From Bordetella genomosp. 7 (GTDB lineage Bacteria > Pseudomonadota > Gammaproteobacteria > Burkholderiales > Burkholderiaceae_B): 64,000 nt of DNA. The position numbers were made by a program, and so were the translations under genes. The stretch lies in assembly GCF_002261265.1 (NCBI RefSeq), contig NZ_NEVK01000008.1, positions 372,001 through 436,000 on the forward strand, given 5' to 3'. Of this stretch, positions 46,148 to 55,426 are shown piece after piece. Positions within the stretch are counted from its first letter, which is position 1. Every line of letters starts with the position of its first letter. The notes under the pieces are model-generated. The model was not told the DNA's origin. It ran no database searches and was given only the letters and a program-made list of their open reading frames with translations.

Positions 46148-47284
46148 TTGGCGTCCACCTACACCCCCCGGCGTGTTGCGCTTCTTGGCGCAGCCAATAG
46201 CATACATACCGTGCGATGGGCCAATGGCCTGACGCAACGCGGTATAGACGTGCATTTGCTGTCTCTGCATCGACCTGCACCCGAACTCTCTGACTCGGTC
46301 GAATTCCACCCGCTTCCTTTTCGGGCGCCGACAGGTTATTTCCTGGCGGCACCAGCAGTTCGCCGCATACTGAAGAAAATCGGCCCAGAATTAGTGAACG
46401 CCCATTACGCGACAGGGTATGGCCTGCTGGCGCGCCTGGCCGATGCGCGACCGTTGCTGCTCTCAGCTTGGGGAAGCGACATCTACAGATTCCCCTGTAA
46501 GTCGCGGTTGCACCGGCGAATTTTGGCGAGCAACCTGAACCACGCGACGCTGATCGGCTCCACGAGCCACGCGATGGCACACCGCATCAAGGCCGTGGGC
46601 GACTTCCCCGTAGTGGTAACGCCGTTCGGGATCGATCATCTCCAATTTTCCCCTGGTGAGCGGCGCCCCCCCTCGACTGCCGGCCCCATCGTAATCGGCG
46701 CTATCAAGGGCCTGGAACCCCAATACGGGATAGACACGCTATTGCAGGCCTTCCACATCGCGGTGTCACAACTCGAGCGGTCGCATCCGGACATCGCGCG
46801 TCGTCTGCAGTTGCGAATCTATGGTAAGGGCAGTCAACTATCTACACTGCAACAATTGGCTCACGAACTTGGCGTGCAAGACCGCGTGGTGTTCGCGGGT
46901 TTCATACCCCACGCAGAGGTTCCCAAAGCCCTGGCAGAACTGGATGTCTACGTCGCACTCAGCCGCCAGGACAGCTTTGGCGTCGCGATACTCGAAGCGT
47001 CGTCTTGTGGCGTTCCGGTCGTCGTCTCTGATGCAGATGGTCCTGCGGAGGTCGTTGCCGACGATGAAACTGGTTTCATCGTACCAGTGGAAAATCCGGG
47101 CTTCGCCGCTGCACGCATCGTGGATCTCGTGCTCGATCCCCAGCAACGCGCCCGCATGGGAGCCTGCGGCCGGGAACATGTGCTGCGGCACTATACCTGG
47201 GAACACAGTCTTGACGTCATGCTCGAGGCGTATCGTAAAACGCTACGTCTGGCGCGTTCTGGCACCGGTCCGGACTCGCCATGA
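46148..47284 (+). CDS. Glycosyltransferase family 4
   Basis: 378 residues from a TTG at 46148 (ASTYTPRRVALLGAANSIHTVRW); the next in-frame Met would remove conserved strand 1, so TTG is likely. Seen: LLLSAWGSDIYRFP, VVTPFGIDHLQFSPGE, IGAIKGLEPQYGIDTLLQAF, LRIYGKGSQL, and the E-x7-E block LSRQDSFGVAILEASSCGVPVVVSDADGPAEVV. The AT-rich 107-bp gap before it may hold a promoter. The stop overlaps the next start (ATGA). Confidence 0.87.
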   Translation: MASTYTPRRVALLGAANSIHTVRWANGLTQRGIDVHLLSLHRPAPELSDSVEFHPLPFRAPTGYFLAAPAVRRILKKIGPELVNAHYATGYGLLARLADARPLLLSAWGSDIYRFPCKSRLHRRILASNLNHATLIGSTSHAMAHRIKAVGDFPVVVTPFGIDHLQFSPGERRPPSTAGPIVIGAIKGLEPQYGIDTLLQAFHIAVSQLERSHPDIARRLQLRIYGKGSQLSTLQQLAHELGVQDRVVFAGFIPHAEVPKALAELDVYVALSRQDSFGVAILEASSCGVPVVVSDADGPAEVVADDETGFIVPVENPGFAAARIVDLVLDPQQRARMGACGREHVLRHYTWEHSLDVMLEAYRKTLRLARSGTGPDSP

Positions 47285-47982
47285 AACTGCTCTTGCTGCT
47301 GGTGGTGGCCAGCTTCTCGATTATTCACCTGCTCGAATTCCTGAGCTACTACGCGCGTGTAGCCGGGAGCCTGGCCGGCAAGCCGGTAACCGGCTATGCC
47401 ATCCAGAACGCCACCACGACGGTCACACGATTCTTCTATCTGGCGTTGATGCCCATGCTGGGCTTTCTGATCGACCGCAGCGTGCCGCGCGAACATTATC
47501 TGTATATGGGGCTGGCGGCCTTAGGCGGCGCCACCATGCTATCGCTGCTTGCCTATGCGCTGCGCCGCCACTGGATCGTGCGGCTGGCCAATTTCATTAC
47601 GCGCAATGAAGGGCAGCCCCTCATCACACTGGGTGAACTACGCACCAAGCTCGATGCGCCGACCGCACCGGCACCGGCCACCATCGCGCCGTTGGCCGCG
47701 GCCGTGTTTCTCTGCTATGCCCTGGGCGTATTGCTGTCGTATTACTTCGCGCTCGTGTTCCATGATTACCGCAGCACGATTTCACAGTTGTCCGGCATCA
47801 TCAACGGCGGCGCCACGGTGCTGCTGACTTTTATTCTCGAACCCCGTATCGCGCACATTGTCGACAGCCACACACCTGCCCGAGTTTATGCTGCGGTGCA
47901 GCGCATGTTGGTGGGCAGACTGATTGCCGTAGGCATTGCTGCGCCCGCGATCTTTTATGCCATCTGCTCTGCCTTCCCCTGA
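47281..47982 (+). CDS. Amj/DUF2837 family lipid II flippase-like membrane protein
   Basis: 233 residues with about six membrane helices. SFSIIHLLEFLSYYARVAGSLAGKPVTGYAIQN and the STISQLSGIINGGATVLLTFILEPRIAHIVD block resemble Amj (alternate to MurJ), a family first described in Bacillus that flips lipid II. It starts in the previous glycosyltransferase stop and overlaps the next gene, so it belongs to the O-antigen operon. A separate Wzx is encoded 10 kb further on. Confidence 0.75.
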   Translation: MKLLLLLVVASFSIIHLLEFLSYYARVAGSLAGKPVTGYAIQNATTTVTRFFYLALMPMLGFLIDRSVPREHYLYMGLAALGGATMLSLLAYALRRHWIVRLANFITRNEGQPLITLGELRTKLDAPTAPAPATIAPLAAAVFLCYALGVLLSYYFALVFHDYRSTISQLSGIINGGATVLLTFILEPRIAHIVDSHTPARVYAAVQRMLVGRLIAVGIAAPAIFYAICSAFP

Positions 47983-49204
47983 CTATCCGCGCTTCGCATT
48001 GGCGCAGCGGTTACTGGTGGCCGCCTGCGTCCTGATGCTGCTGGGCTCGTCGATATACCTGGCACCCCCGTTACGGCCGTTCCATTGGGGCCTAGCGCTG
48101 TTGGCCCTGGCGTTCTGCATCGATGGACATACCCGCCGCAGCCTGTTGTACGGCCGGGTCATGCCTGCCGCCATCGCGGTCCTGCTGCTGATATGCGCGC
48201 AGGCGCTGTGGGCGCACAACTTCCCGCGCTACGTACAGTACGCGGTTATCTTCATCATCAGCCTATCGTATGCGCTGTTGGGAGAACACCTTGCCCGACA
48301 GGGCAGTGCATACCTGCGCTGGATACCATGGTTGGTGGCGCTATGGTTCTTGATGGCGCTGGTGCCGTGGTTTGATCTCATCACCTATTCCGAGCGCTTT
48401 CGTGCGCGCTTTCCGCTTACCGGCGGCCCTTGGGACAACATCAACAACATGGCGACCGCTCTGGTCGTGGTCAACCTGCTGTGGCTACTGGCGCGGCGGC
48501 GCCTGTCGTTGGCGTTGTTTGCTGCCGGTTGGCTGTATTGCCTAGTGCTGAATCGGCGGGCCGACATGCTGGGCATGATGGTGCTGGGGGCCGTCTACCT
48601 GGTTTTTCTACTGGAGGGATCCTGGCGCCGCAAGGTAACGCTGGCGCTTGCATGGGCCGCCGTCACCGGTGCTGGCTTGTTGTGGCAGCAGTATGGCGGC
48701 ATGACCCTGCGCGCCCTGCCCCAGATCACCCTGAACGACGGTGAATGGGAATTAGTCACGTCCAAGGGGGATCTGTCGACTGGCTCGCGCAAGGTACTGC
48801 TCATGGACATGATCGGCCAAGCCCGCGACATGCCTTGGTGGCAATGGTTAGCGGGAATGGGTGCAGGCCAACTCAACGTGCTATGGCCGACGCGAGAGGG
48901 ACTGGTACCTTGGGGTTCGCCCCACCTCTTCTGGCTAGAGATGCTGTTTTACTTGGGCGTTGCGTGGCCGTTGTTCTTATTATGGCTGTTCTGGCGGCTG
49001 GACTGGATCGGCCGCACATGCCTGCTAGTCATCGGTATCGCCGGAATAGCCCCAAGTTCGATGGTTTATTTCCAGCCTTTCTGGTTCTTGTTGGGCGCCA
49101 TGCTTGCCCAGTTGCCCCGTCCAGCATACCGTCGTGCAGCTCTGGCAACTTCGGCTAACCGGGCTGCGGCGGCCGAGGTCGGGCGGACCCCCGCGCGAGA
49201 CTGA
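47957..49204 (+). CDS. O-antigen polymerase/ligase family membrane protein (Wzy/WaaL type)
   Basis: 415 residues from the Met at 47957 (MPSALPSPDYPRFALAQRLL), overlapping the Amj-like gene by 26 bp. About ten hydrophobic helices surround a large periplasmic loop (WQQYGGMTLRALPQITLNDGEWELVTSKGDLSTGSRKVLLMDMI) with an Arg/His-containing segment (GSPHLFWLEMLFYLG) typical of Wzy_C/WaaL proteins. Whether it polymerises or ligates O-antigen cannot be decided; another WaaL-like gene lies at the right edge of the window. Confidence 0.82.
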   Translation: MPSALPSPDYPRFALAQRLLVAACVLMLLGSSIYLAPPLRPFHWGLALLALAFCIDGHTRRSLLYGRVMPAAIAVLLLICAQALWAHNFPRYVQYAVIFIISLSYALLGEHLARQGSAYLRWIPWLVALWFLMALVPWFDLITYSERFRARFPLTGGPWDNINNMATALVVVNLLWLLARRRLSLALFAAGWLYCLVLNRRADMLGMMVLGAVYLVFLLEGSWRRKVTLALAWAAVTGAGLLWQQYGGMTLRALPQITLNDGEWELVTSKGDLSTGSRKVLLMDMIGQARDMPWWQWLAGMGAGQLNVLWPTREGLVPWGSPHLFWLEMLFYLGVAWPLFLLWLFWRLDWIGRTCLLVIGIAGIAPSSMVYFQPFWFLLGAMLAQLPRPAYRRAALATSANRAAAAEVGRTPARD

Positions 49205-49223
49205 TCTGACCGGGCGTTCCCGG

Positions 49224-49229
49224 TAAAAT
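49224..49229 (+). promoter_or_regulatory. Putative -10 box (TAAAAT) before the 4,6-dehydratase gene
   Basis: TAAAAT followed by TCGCC, 33 nt before the ATG at 49263. The same box at the same distance precedes wbpG (53583). No good -35 is visible. Confidence 0.35.
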
Positions 49230-49262
49230 TCGCCATCCTTCGACCTCAGGCCCACGTTTTTC

Positions 49263-51146
49263 ATGTTCATGCCCGCTGCCTTGCGACGATTCCTTGTGAA
49301 TCTGCCGCGCCCCTGCAAGCAAATACTGGCGGCGCTGCTTGACGCCGTGCTGCTGCTAGCGTCGTTCTACTTGGCCGTCTGGGCGCGGTTCGAAGTGCTG
49401 TACGTAAACCACTACTATGCGATTCTGTCGCTGGTGGCCTGTGCCAGTGGCGTCACTGCATTAGCAGCATTCCGGGTCTACTATTACATCCTGCGCTACA
49501 TGAACGAGCGCGTGCTGCTGGGCGTTGCGGGCGGGGTTATCGTATCGGTGCTGGCCGTCACCGCCATCGACACGTTCCTGCGCCTGTCGTTTGGCTTGTC
49601 GCGCGCTGTGCTGGTCATCTACCCGCTCATCGCGCTCATCCTGCTGCTAGGCGTTCGGCTTATCGCGCGGCGCGTGCTGTTTCCCGGCACACGGACAGCG
49701 GCCGCGGGCCTGCAAACGCCCGTCGTCATCTACGGAGGCGGCAGCCTGGGTTCACAGCTGGCGGCCGCGCTGCGGGCCAGCCCGCACTACCTGCCGGTGG
49801 CCATGATCGACGACGATCCGCGCAAACACCGCCTGGTCATGGCGGGCCTGCGCATCTACCCGCCATCGCAATTGGCGCGGCTGGTTGCCAAATACCAGGT
49901 CGCGCAGTTGCTGATTGCCATGCCGTCGGCCTCGCGCACGCGCATCCGGCAAGTGGTCGAGATGGCCGAGCCCTTCCGGCTGCGCATTCGTACGGTATCC
50001 AGCCTGCGCGAACTTGTCGATCCACGCCGCGGGCCACGGCTGCGCGACATCCAGGTCGAAGACCTGCTGGGCCGCGACCCCATTCCGCCCATTCCCGAGC
50101 TGCTGGGGCGCTGCGTCACGGGCCGTTCCATCATGGTAACGGGCGCGGGCGGCTCTATCGGGTCGGAACTGTGCCGCCAGATCCTCGAATTACGGCCGCA
50201 CCGCCTGGTGTTGTTCGAAATATCCGAACCCGCACTCTACGCTATCGAGCAGGAACTCGTCGCCTTGCGCAATGCCGCCGGCAGCGATACCGAACTGGTT
50301 GGCATTCTGGGCTCGGTGCGCGACTACGAGCACTGTCTGCTGCAGTTGCGCCGCCATGGCGTGCAAACCGTGTATCACGCTGCCGCCTATAAACACGTGC
50401 CCATCGTCGAACACAACATTGCCGAAGGCATACAAACCAATACCTTTGGCACGCGCGCCATGGCCCGCGCCGCCATCGCAGCGGGCGTGCAAGACTTCGT
50501 GCTGATCTCCACCGACAAGGCGGTACGCCCCACCAATGTCATGGGTGCGTCGAAGCGGTTGGCCGAACAGGTGCTGCAAGGCTGTGCGCAAATCGGGTCC
50601 GCCACGCGCTTCTCGATGGTGCGCTTCGGTAATGTGCTGGGCAGCTCGGGCAGCGTGGTGCCGCTGTTTCACAAGCAGATCCTTGCAGGCGGCCCCATCA
50701 CCCTGACGCACCCGGACATCACGCGCTATTTCATGACCATCCCCGAGGCGGCCCAGCTGGTGCTGCAGGCAGGTTCCATGGGCGAGTCGGGCTCGGTGTT
50801 CCTGCTGGACATGGGCGAAGCCGTGCGCATCCGCGACCTGGCCGAGCGCATGATCCACCTGTATGGCCTGACTGTGCGCGACGAAGAAAACCCGTCGGGC
50901 GATATCGAGATCCGCATCACGGGGTTGCGTCCGGGCGAGAAACTGTACGAAGAACTATTGATCGGAGAAGCTTCGCAAACCACCGAGCATCCTCGCATCA
51001 TGAAGGCGCGCGAACACTGCCTGCTGCATGCCGAACTGGAAGCCGGCCTGCAGGCGTTGCAGAGCTACCTGCAGGCCGACGACCTGGAAAGCGTGCTGCG
51101 CCAACTGCGCGTACTGGTACCGGAATATGCAGCCGCCAAACACTGA
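49263..51146 (+). CDS. wlbL: Membrane-bound UDP-HexNAc 4,6-dehydratase (WbpM/WlbL/CapD family)
   Basis: 627 residues, full length for the large WbpM class. Four N-terminal helices (LAALLDAVLLLASFYLAVWARF; YAILSLVACASGVTALAAF and two more). A first, CoA-binding-like domain (VVIYGGGSLGSQLAAALR) precedes the SDR catalytic domain IMVTGAGGSIGSELCRQIL, with the altered S-M-K-type catalytic region STDKAVRPTNVMGASKRLAE and RFGNVLGSSGSVVPLF. It makes UDP-4-keto-6-deoxy-GlcNAc, precursor of QuiNAc/FucNAc. Followed by a glycosyltransferase whose start overlaps its end. Confidence 0.92.
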   Translation: MFMPAALRRFLVNLPRPCKQILAALLDAVLLLASFYLAVWARFEVLYVNHYYAILSLVACASGVTALAAFRVYYYILRYMNERVLLGVAGGVIVSVLAVTAIDTFLRLSFGLSRAVLVIYPLIALILLLGVRLIARRVLFPGTRTAAAGLQTPVVIYGGGSLGSQLAAALRASPHYLPVAMIDDDPRKHRLVMAGLRIYPPSQLARLVAKYQVAQLLIAMPSASRTRIRQVVEMAEPFRLRIRTVSSLRELVDPRRGPRLRDIQVEDLLGRDPIPPIPELLGRCVTGRSIMVTGAGGSIGSELCRQILELRPHRLVLFEISEPALYAIEQELVALRNAAGSDTELVGILGSVRDYEHCLLQLRRHGVQTVYHAAAYKHVPIVEHNIAEGIQTNTFGTRAMARAAIAAGVQDFVLISTDKAVRPTNVMGASKRLAEQVLQGCAQIGSATRFSMVRFGNVLGSSGSVVPLFHKQILAGGPITLTHPDITRYFMTIPEAAQLVLQAGSMGESGSVFLLDMGEAVRIRDLAERMIHLYGLTVRDEENPSGDIEIRITGLRPGEKLYEELLIGEASQTTEHPRIMKAREHCLLHAELEAGLQALQSYLQADDLESVLRQLRVLVPEYAAAKH

Positions 51147-52296
51147 TCCCACACCGGGCGTCCGAATCGCCCACCTTACCAGCGTGCATGCCCGCTATGA
51201 CGTGCGCATTTTCTTAAAAGAGTGCGGAAGTTTGGCACGTCGCGGGTACGCCGTGCGCCTATATGTCGCAGACGGCAAAGGCGATGAAGTAAAGAACGGG
51301 GTAGAAATTCGCGACTTGGGTAAAACCGGCAAGCGTTTTTTGCGCATGCTGATTAAGCCCTGGGCTTTATTCCGCGCTGTACGCCGTGATGGCGTACAGG
51401 TTGTGCATTTTCATGATCCCGAGATCATCCCTGCTGCCCTAGCTCTGCACTGGCAGGGCGTAACGGTCATTTATGACGCGCACGAGGATGTGCCACGTCA
51501 GATTCTTAGCAAACGTTGGTTACCCAAAGGCTCGCATCGGGCCGTGGCACGCCTGTTCGAATGGCTTGAAAATTTTGCTGCCCGACGCTTTGCGGTTGTA
51601 GTGACCTCCACTCCACATATCGCCGCGCGCTTTCGCGCAGCTGGTGCACATGCGGTGAACGTCAACAACTTCCCCATGGCGCACGAGTTGGCAGTGGAGC
51701 GCACGGCGGACGCTAGCGAGGCGGATGCGCCTAGATCGCGCACCATCTGCTATGTCGGCGGTATTAGCGACATTCGAGGCATCAAGGAAATTATGCAGGC
51801 ACTGCCTGCGGCCAATGCAACACTGCTTCTGGCGGGCCCTTTTCAAACACCGGGGCTGCGAGCGCAGTTGCAGGCGATGCCCGAATGGCACCATGTCGAG
51901 TATCTGGGAGTCGTGGACCGAACGGGCGTGCGGCAGATAATGGCACGATCACAACTGGGCGTAGTCCTGCTTCACCCAGTCAGCAATTACCTGGATTCAC
52001 TTCCAATCAAGATGTTCGAGTACATGTCTGCAGGACTACCGGTACTTGCTTCTGATTTTCCACTCTGGCGCCAGATCATCGACGGAGCGGACGCCGGCGC
52101 GTGCGTTAATCCGCTGGACCCAGAAGCGGTCGCGCTAACACTGAACAACATGCTGGACGACCCGCAAAGGCTACGCCGCCAGGGCGAAGCCGGCCGCCGG
52201 GCCGTACACGAACGCTACAACTGGGCCAACGAAGAACGCACGCTGCTGCAGCTTTATCGCGACCTCTGCCAGCCCGGGGCCAGCACGCGACGGTAA
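51127..52296 (+). CDS. Glycosyltransferase family 4
   Basis: 389 residues from the Met at 51127 (MQPPNTDPTPGVRIAHLTSV), overlapping the dehydratase by 20 bp. Seen: HARYDVRIFLKECGSLARRGYAV, VVHFHDPEIIPAALALHWQGVTVIYDAHEDVPRQI, CYVGGISDIRGIKEIMQAL and the donor block DSLPIKMFEYMSAGLPVLASDFPLWRQII. A retaining GT-B enzyme of the O-antigen pathway. Its last 14 codons overlap the convergent glycosyltransferase gene by 43 bp. AT-richer than the preceding dehydratase. Confidence 0.87.
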   Translation: MQPPNTDPTPGVRIAHLTSVHARYDVRIFLKECGSLARRGYAVRLYVADGKGDEVKNGVEIRDLGKTGKRFLRMLIKPWALFRAVRRDGVQVVHFHDPEIIPAALALHWQGVTVIYDAHEDVPRQILSKRWLPKGSHRAVARLFEWLENFAARRFAVVVTSTPHIAARFRAAGAHAVNVNNFPMAHELAVERTADASEADAPRSRTICYVGGISDIRGIKEIMQALPAANATLLLAGPFQTPGLRAQLQAMPEWHHVEYLGVVDRTGVRQIMARSQLGVVLLHPVSNYLDSLPIKMFEYMSAGLPVLASDFPLWRQIIDGADAGACVNPLDPEAVALTLNNMLDDPQRLRRQGEAGRRAVHERYNWANEERTLLQLYRDLCQPGASTRR

Positions 52297-53417
52297 AGGT
52301 CTATCAGGCGTTGCGCTTCATAGCGCCAGTCCAGGGCCAGCGCCGCGCGCCGGGCGGCCTCGCGCTTGCGTTGGAAATCTTCGGCATCGATGCTGTCCAC
52401 CACAGCCGCGAACTCGTCCGCCGAGTACGTGCCGACCCAGCCCGCGCCCGTATCTCGCACGATGGCCGCCTGGTCGGGCAGATCATTCACCATCACCGGC
52501 ACGCCGCCCTGCAGGCACTCGAATAGCTTGTTGGGCAACGCATACCGGTAGCTCAGGCAGGCGTCTTCCAGCAACGACAACCCGATATCGGCGCCCGCCA
52601 CGCGCGGCACCACATCTGCCAGCGGCACGGGCGGATGCAGATGTATACGCGGGCACGCTGCCCTTGCCGCTTCGATATCGCGCGACAGCGCGCCGCTGCC
52701 CATGAACAGAAGGTGATGACGGCACTCGGGCCGCTGGAACACCTGCAACAAGAACGGAATGCCGCGGCCGCGCGCCAGATTGCCCACATAGATGAAAAGC
52801 CGTGCATCGTCCGGCACGCCCAGTTCCTGGCGCCATGGATACGGCGCGGCCGTCGCGGGCGGACGGTTCGGAATATTGCGCACCAGCGTCACATCCAGAC
52901 CGGGATACTTTTGCGCATACCACTGCACGATCGATGGGCTGACGGTAATCATCGCGTCCACGCGCGGCATCAGGCGGCGTTCAGTCCATCGCGACAGGCG
53001 CTGGCGCACGCCGCGCAAGTCCATCATCTCGGTTTCGAGCTCGTGGGCGTCATAGATCAGCCGCGCCCCAGTGCGCTTCTGCAATGCCGCGGCAATAGGC
53101 AGCGGAGACAGATCGTGGCAATGAATAATGTCCCACTGCACGCCCCCATGCCGCCTGATGATGCGTGCCGCCCATTCCGCATACTTGGCGGACTGGCTGG
53201 CCAGATCTTTGGGGAGGCGCGCGCGCGTGGCCAGCGGCACCCGCCATACCGAACGACCCGGGCCAAGCGCTTCGCGCTCGGGCAGATAGCCATCTCCCAG
53301 CGCCACGACTTCGAGTTCGTTCACCACGCTGGATTCGACCAGCGACCGGGTCTCTTTGAGTATGCGCGAATCGGAGACGAAGTTATTGCGCACTAGGTGC
53401 AGCGCTTTGACTGCCAT
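52254..53417 (-). CDS. Glycosyltransferase family 4, opposite strand
   Basis: 387 residues. VKALHLVRNNFVSDSRILKETRSL, WDIIHCHDLSPLPIAAALQKRTGARLIYDAHELETEM, FIYVGNLARGRGIPFLLQVFQ, LLFMGSGALSRDI and the donor block CLSYRYALPNKLFECLQGGVPVMVNDLPDQAAIV. It is the only minus-strand gene in this part of the locus and is GC-rich, so it may have a different history from its AT-richer neighbours. Its 3' end overlaps the convergent gene. Confidence 0.87.
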   Translation of the reverse strand: MAVKALHLVRNNFVSDSRILKETRSLVESSVVNELEVVALGDGYLPEREALGPGRSVWRVPLATRARLPKDLASQSAKYAEWAARIIRRHGGVQWDIIHCHDLSPLPIAAALQKRTGARLIYDAHELETEMMDLRGVRQRLSRWTERRLMPRVDAMITVSPSIVQWYAQKYPGLDVTLVRNIPNRPPATAAPYPWRQELGVPDDARLFIYVGNLARGRGIPFLLQVFQRPECRHHLLFMGSGALSRDIEAARAACPRIHLHPPVPLADVVPRVAGADIGLSLLEDACLSYRYALPNKLFECLQGGVPVMVNDLPDQAAIVRDTGAGWVGTYSADEFAAVVDSIDAEDFQRKREAARRAALALDWRYEAQRLIDLYRRVLAPGWQRSR

Positions 53418-53582
53418 GATGATCGAATTCTCTTGGGGTAGTCACTTACTGGCAGCGCTACAGGCGGGCCGCCACGCCACCGCAGCCCGAGGGCGTGGCG
53501 GCGATGGCGCATTGTACTGGCCTGGAAGACCGGCACACCCTGTTTTATGGCCCGGGCAGACCCTGATTCGACCGAAATCCCC

Positions 53583-53588
53583 TAAAAT
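53583..53588 (+). promoter_or_regulatory. Putative -10 box (TAAAAT) before wbpG
   Basis: TAAAAT followed by TTCGCC, 33 nt before the ATG at 53622, in the 204-bp divergent gap. It matches the element before the dehydratase gene in sequence and distance. Confidence 0.35.
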
Positions 53589-53621
53589 TTCGCCTGCATT
53601 CATCTACTCGTCATTCGACCA

Positions 53622-54797
53622 ATGTCACCAGCCACGCTTAGTCCAACCCACCAAACTTGCACCCGCTGCGTCATGGACACAAGCGATCCCGCCATCTCGT
53701 TCGATGCGCAAGGGGTGTGCAGCCACTGCCGGCGTTTTGACTTGGTCATTTCCAAAGCATGGCATCCCAACGAACATGGTGCTGCACTGTTGTCAGCCCA
53801 ACTCGACGACATGCGTGCGGAGCGCCGCGGCCAAGAGTACGATTGCATCATGGGACTGAGCGGCGGAATAGATAGTTCCTATCTGGCCTTGAAGGTCAAG
53901 GAAATGAACATCCGTCCGCTCGTTGTGCACGTAGATGCTGGCTGGAACAGCGAACTCGCCGTCCATAATATTGAACGCGTCGTCAATTATTGTGGGTTCG
54001 ATCTGACCACGGTAGTCATCGATTGGGAAGAAATGCGTGACCTCCAAGTGGCCTACCTGCGCGCGGGAGTGGCGAATCAAGATGTCCCACAAGATCACGC
54101 GTTTTTTGCTTCGCTTTACCGCTATGCCATCAAGCATGGCATCCGCCACGTGATCAACGGCAGCAACTACGCTACCGAATCGGTCCTTCCGCAAACGTGG
54201 GGCCATAGCGCCATGGATGGGCGCAATCTAAAAGCCATTCACAAGCGCCACGGCACTCGCCCCTTGCGTACATTTCCGGTGCTCGGTTTCGTCGAGAAGA
54301 ACATCTATTATCCGTACATCAGGAAGATGAAAGTGCTCCGCCCCCTGAACCTTATGCCGTACGATAAGCGCCATGCGTTGCGGCATCTTCAGGCGACGAT
54401 CGGGTACAAGGACTACGCGTACAAGCATGGCGAATCCGTGTTCACACGATTCTTCCAGAATCATTACCTGCCGACCAAGTTCGGCTACGACAAGCGACGC
54501 GCGCACCTCTCCAGCGAAATCCTGGCAGGGCTGATGACTAGGGAAACCGCGCTACAGCTCCTGCAAGAGCCGCTTTACGACGCAAATGACCTTCAGCGCG
54601 ACAAAACGTATATCGCGAAAAAGTTGCGCCTCCCGCCGGAAGAGTTTGAGGCACTTTTGCTCTCTCCTGGGCACGCTTATTCCGAGTATGCCAATCAGGA
54701 CCAGATGTTCCGAATTATGCGTGCCGCTAAACGCCTGCTGCTGGGGCGCCGCAAAACAAGCCTGGATCCGGCAGGCGCACAAGCAGGCGAATCATGA
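53622..54797 (+). CDS. wbpG: N-acetyl sugar amidotransferase (WbpG/PseA-type)
   Basis: 391 residues. A zinc-ribbon-like start (CTRCVMDTSDPAISFDAQGV, then CSHC) precedes the ATP pyrophosphatase loop LSGGIDSSYLALKVKE. The middle includes HVDAGWNSELAVHNIERVV and INGSNYATESVLPQTWGH. WbpG family enzymes work with a HisH/HisF pair to convert an acetamido to an acetamidino group (or to amidate a uronic acid) in O-antigen sugars; both partners follow directly. The stop overlaps hisH (ATGA). Confidence 0.92.
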   Translation: MSPATLSPTHQTCTRCVMDTSDPAISFDAQGVCSHCRRFDLVISKAWHPNEHGAALLSAQLDDMRAERRGQEYDCIMGLSGGIDSSYLALKVKEMNIRPLVVHVDAGWNSELAVHNIERVVNYCGFDLTTVVIDWEEMRDLQVAYLRAGVANQDVPQDHAFFASLYRYAIKHGIRHVINGSNYATESVLPQTWGHSAMDGRNLKAIHKRHGTRPLRTFPVLGFVEKNIYYPYIRKMKVLRPLNLMPYDKRHALRHLQATIGYKDYAYKHGESVFTRFFQNHYLPTKFGYDKRRAHLSSEILAGLMTRETALQLLQEPLYDANDLQRDKTYIAKKLRLPPEEFEALLLSPGHAYSEYANQDQMFRIMRAAKRLLLGRRKTSLDPAGAQAGES

Positions 54798-55426
54798 TTT
54801 CCGTGCTCGTGCTGGGCACTGGAAACTTCGGTTCTATTCTGAATATGCTGCGCTATATCGGGGCACCAGCGCGATTAATCTCCACGCCTGAAGAAGTTCT
54901 GACGGCGCAGAAGATACTTCTTCCCGGCGTCGGTGCGTTTGACAACGCCATGCAAGCTATGCGCCAGCGCGGGCTTGTTGAGCCGCTCAAGCTCCGTGCG
55001 CTGCAAGACGGCGTGCCGCTGCTAGGCATCTGCCTGGGCATGCAGATATTGGGGTTCGGCAGCGAAGAGGGCAACCTGGAAGGGCTCGGATTAATAGCGG
55101 GGCAGTGCAAACAGTTCCGGTTTCCTGACGCCTCTCGCCTGAAAGTGCCACACATGGGTTGGAATTTTATCGAGCCGCAAAAGTCGAGCGCGCTGCTTGA
55201 TAAATTGCCCAATGACCCGCGATTCTATTTCGTACACAGCTATCACTTCGAATGTCAGGACGCCGCCGACCGTCTAGCGCAGACCCGCTATGGCATTGAG
55301 TTCACTAGCATGGTAGAGCGTGGAAATATCACTGGCGCGCAGTTTCATCCTGAGAAAAGCCATAAATTTGGTATGGCGCTACTAAGAAACTTTGCAAATC
55401 TTCCACCATGCTCCGCACCCGTGTAA
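54794..55426 (+). CDS. hisH: HisH-like glutaminase of the O-antigen amidation system
   Basis: 210 residues. A class I glutamine amidotransferase with GICLGMQILG (nucleophile Cys), YFVHSYHF and ITGAQFHPEKSHKFG (His/Glu). It resembles the histidine-pathway HisH, but its position between wbpG and hisF, with overlaps on both sides, marks it as the HisH2 type that supplies ammonia for sugar modification. No other his genes are near. Confidence 0.92.
   Translation: MISVLVLGTGNFGSILNMLRYIGAPARLISTPEEVLTAQKILLPGVGAFDNAMQAMRQRGLVEPLKLRALQDGVPLLGICLGMQILGFGSEEGNLEGLGLIAGQCKQFRFPDASRLKVPHMGWNFIEPQKSSALLDKLPNDPRFYFVHSYHFECQDAADRLAQTRYGIEFTSMVERGNITGAQFHPEKSHKFGMALLRNFANLPPCSAPV

Noticed and set aside
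53418..53621. Short hypothetical gene in the divergent gap before wbpG
   Set aside because: The only frames are extensions of unlikely starts with no ribosome site or family match. The gap is better read as promoter DNA.
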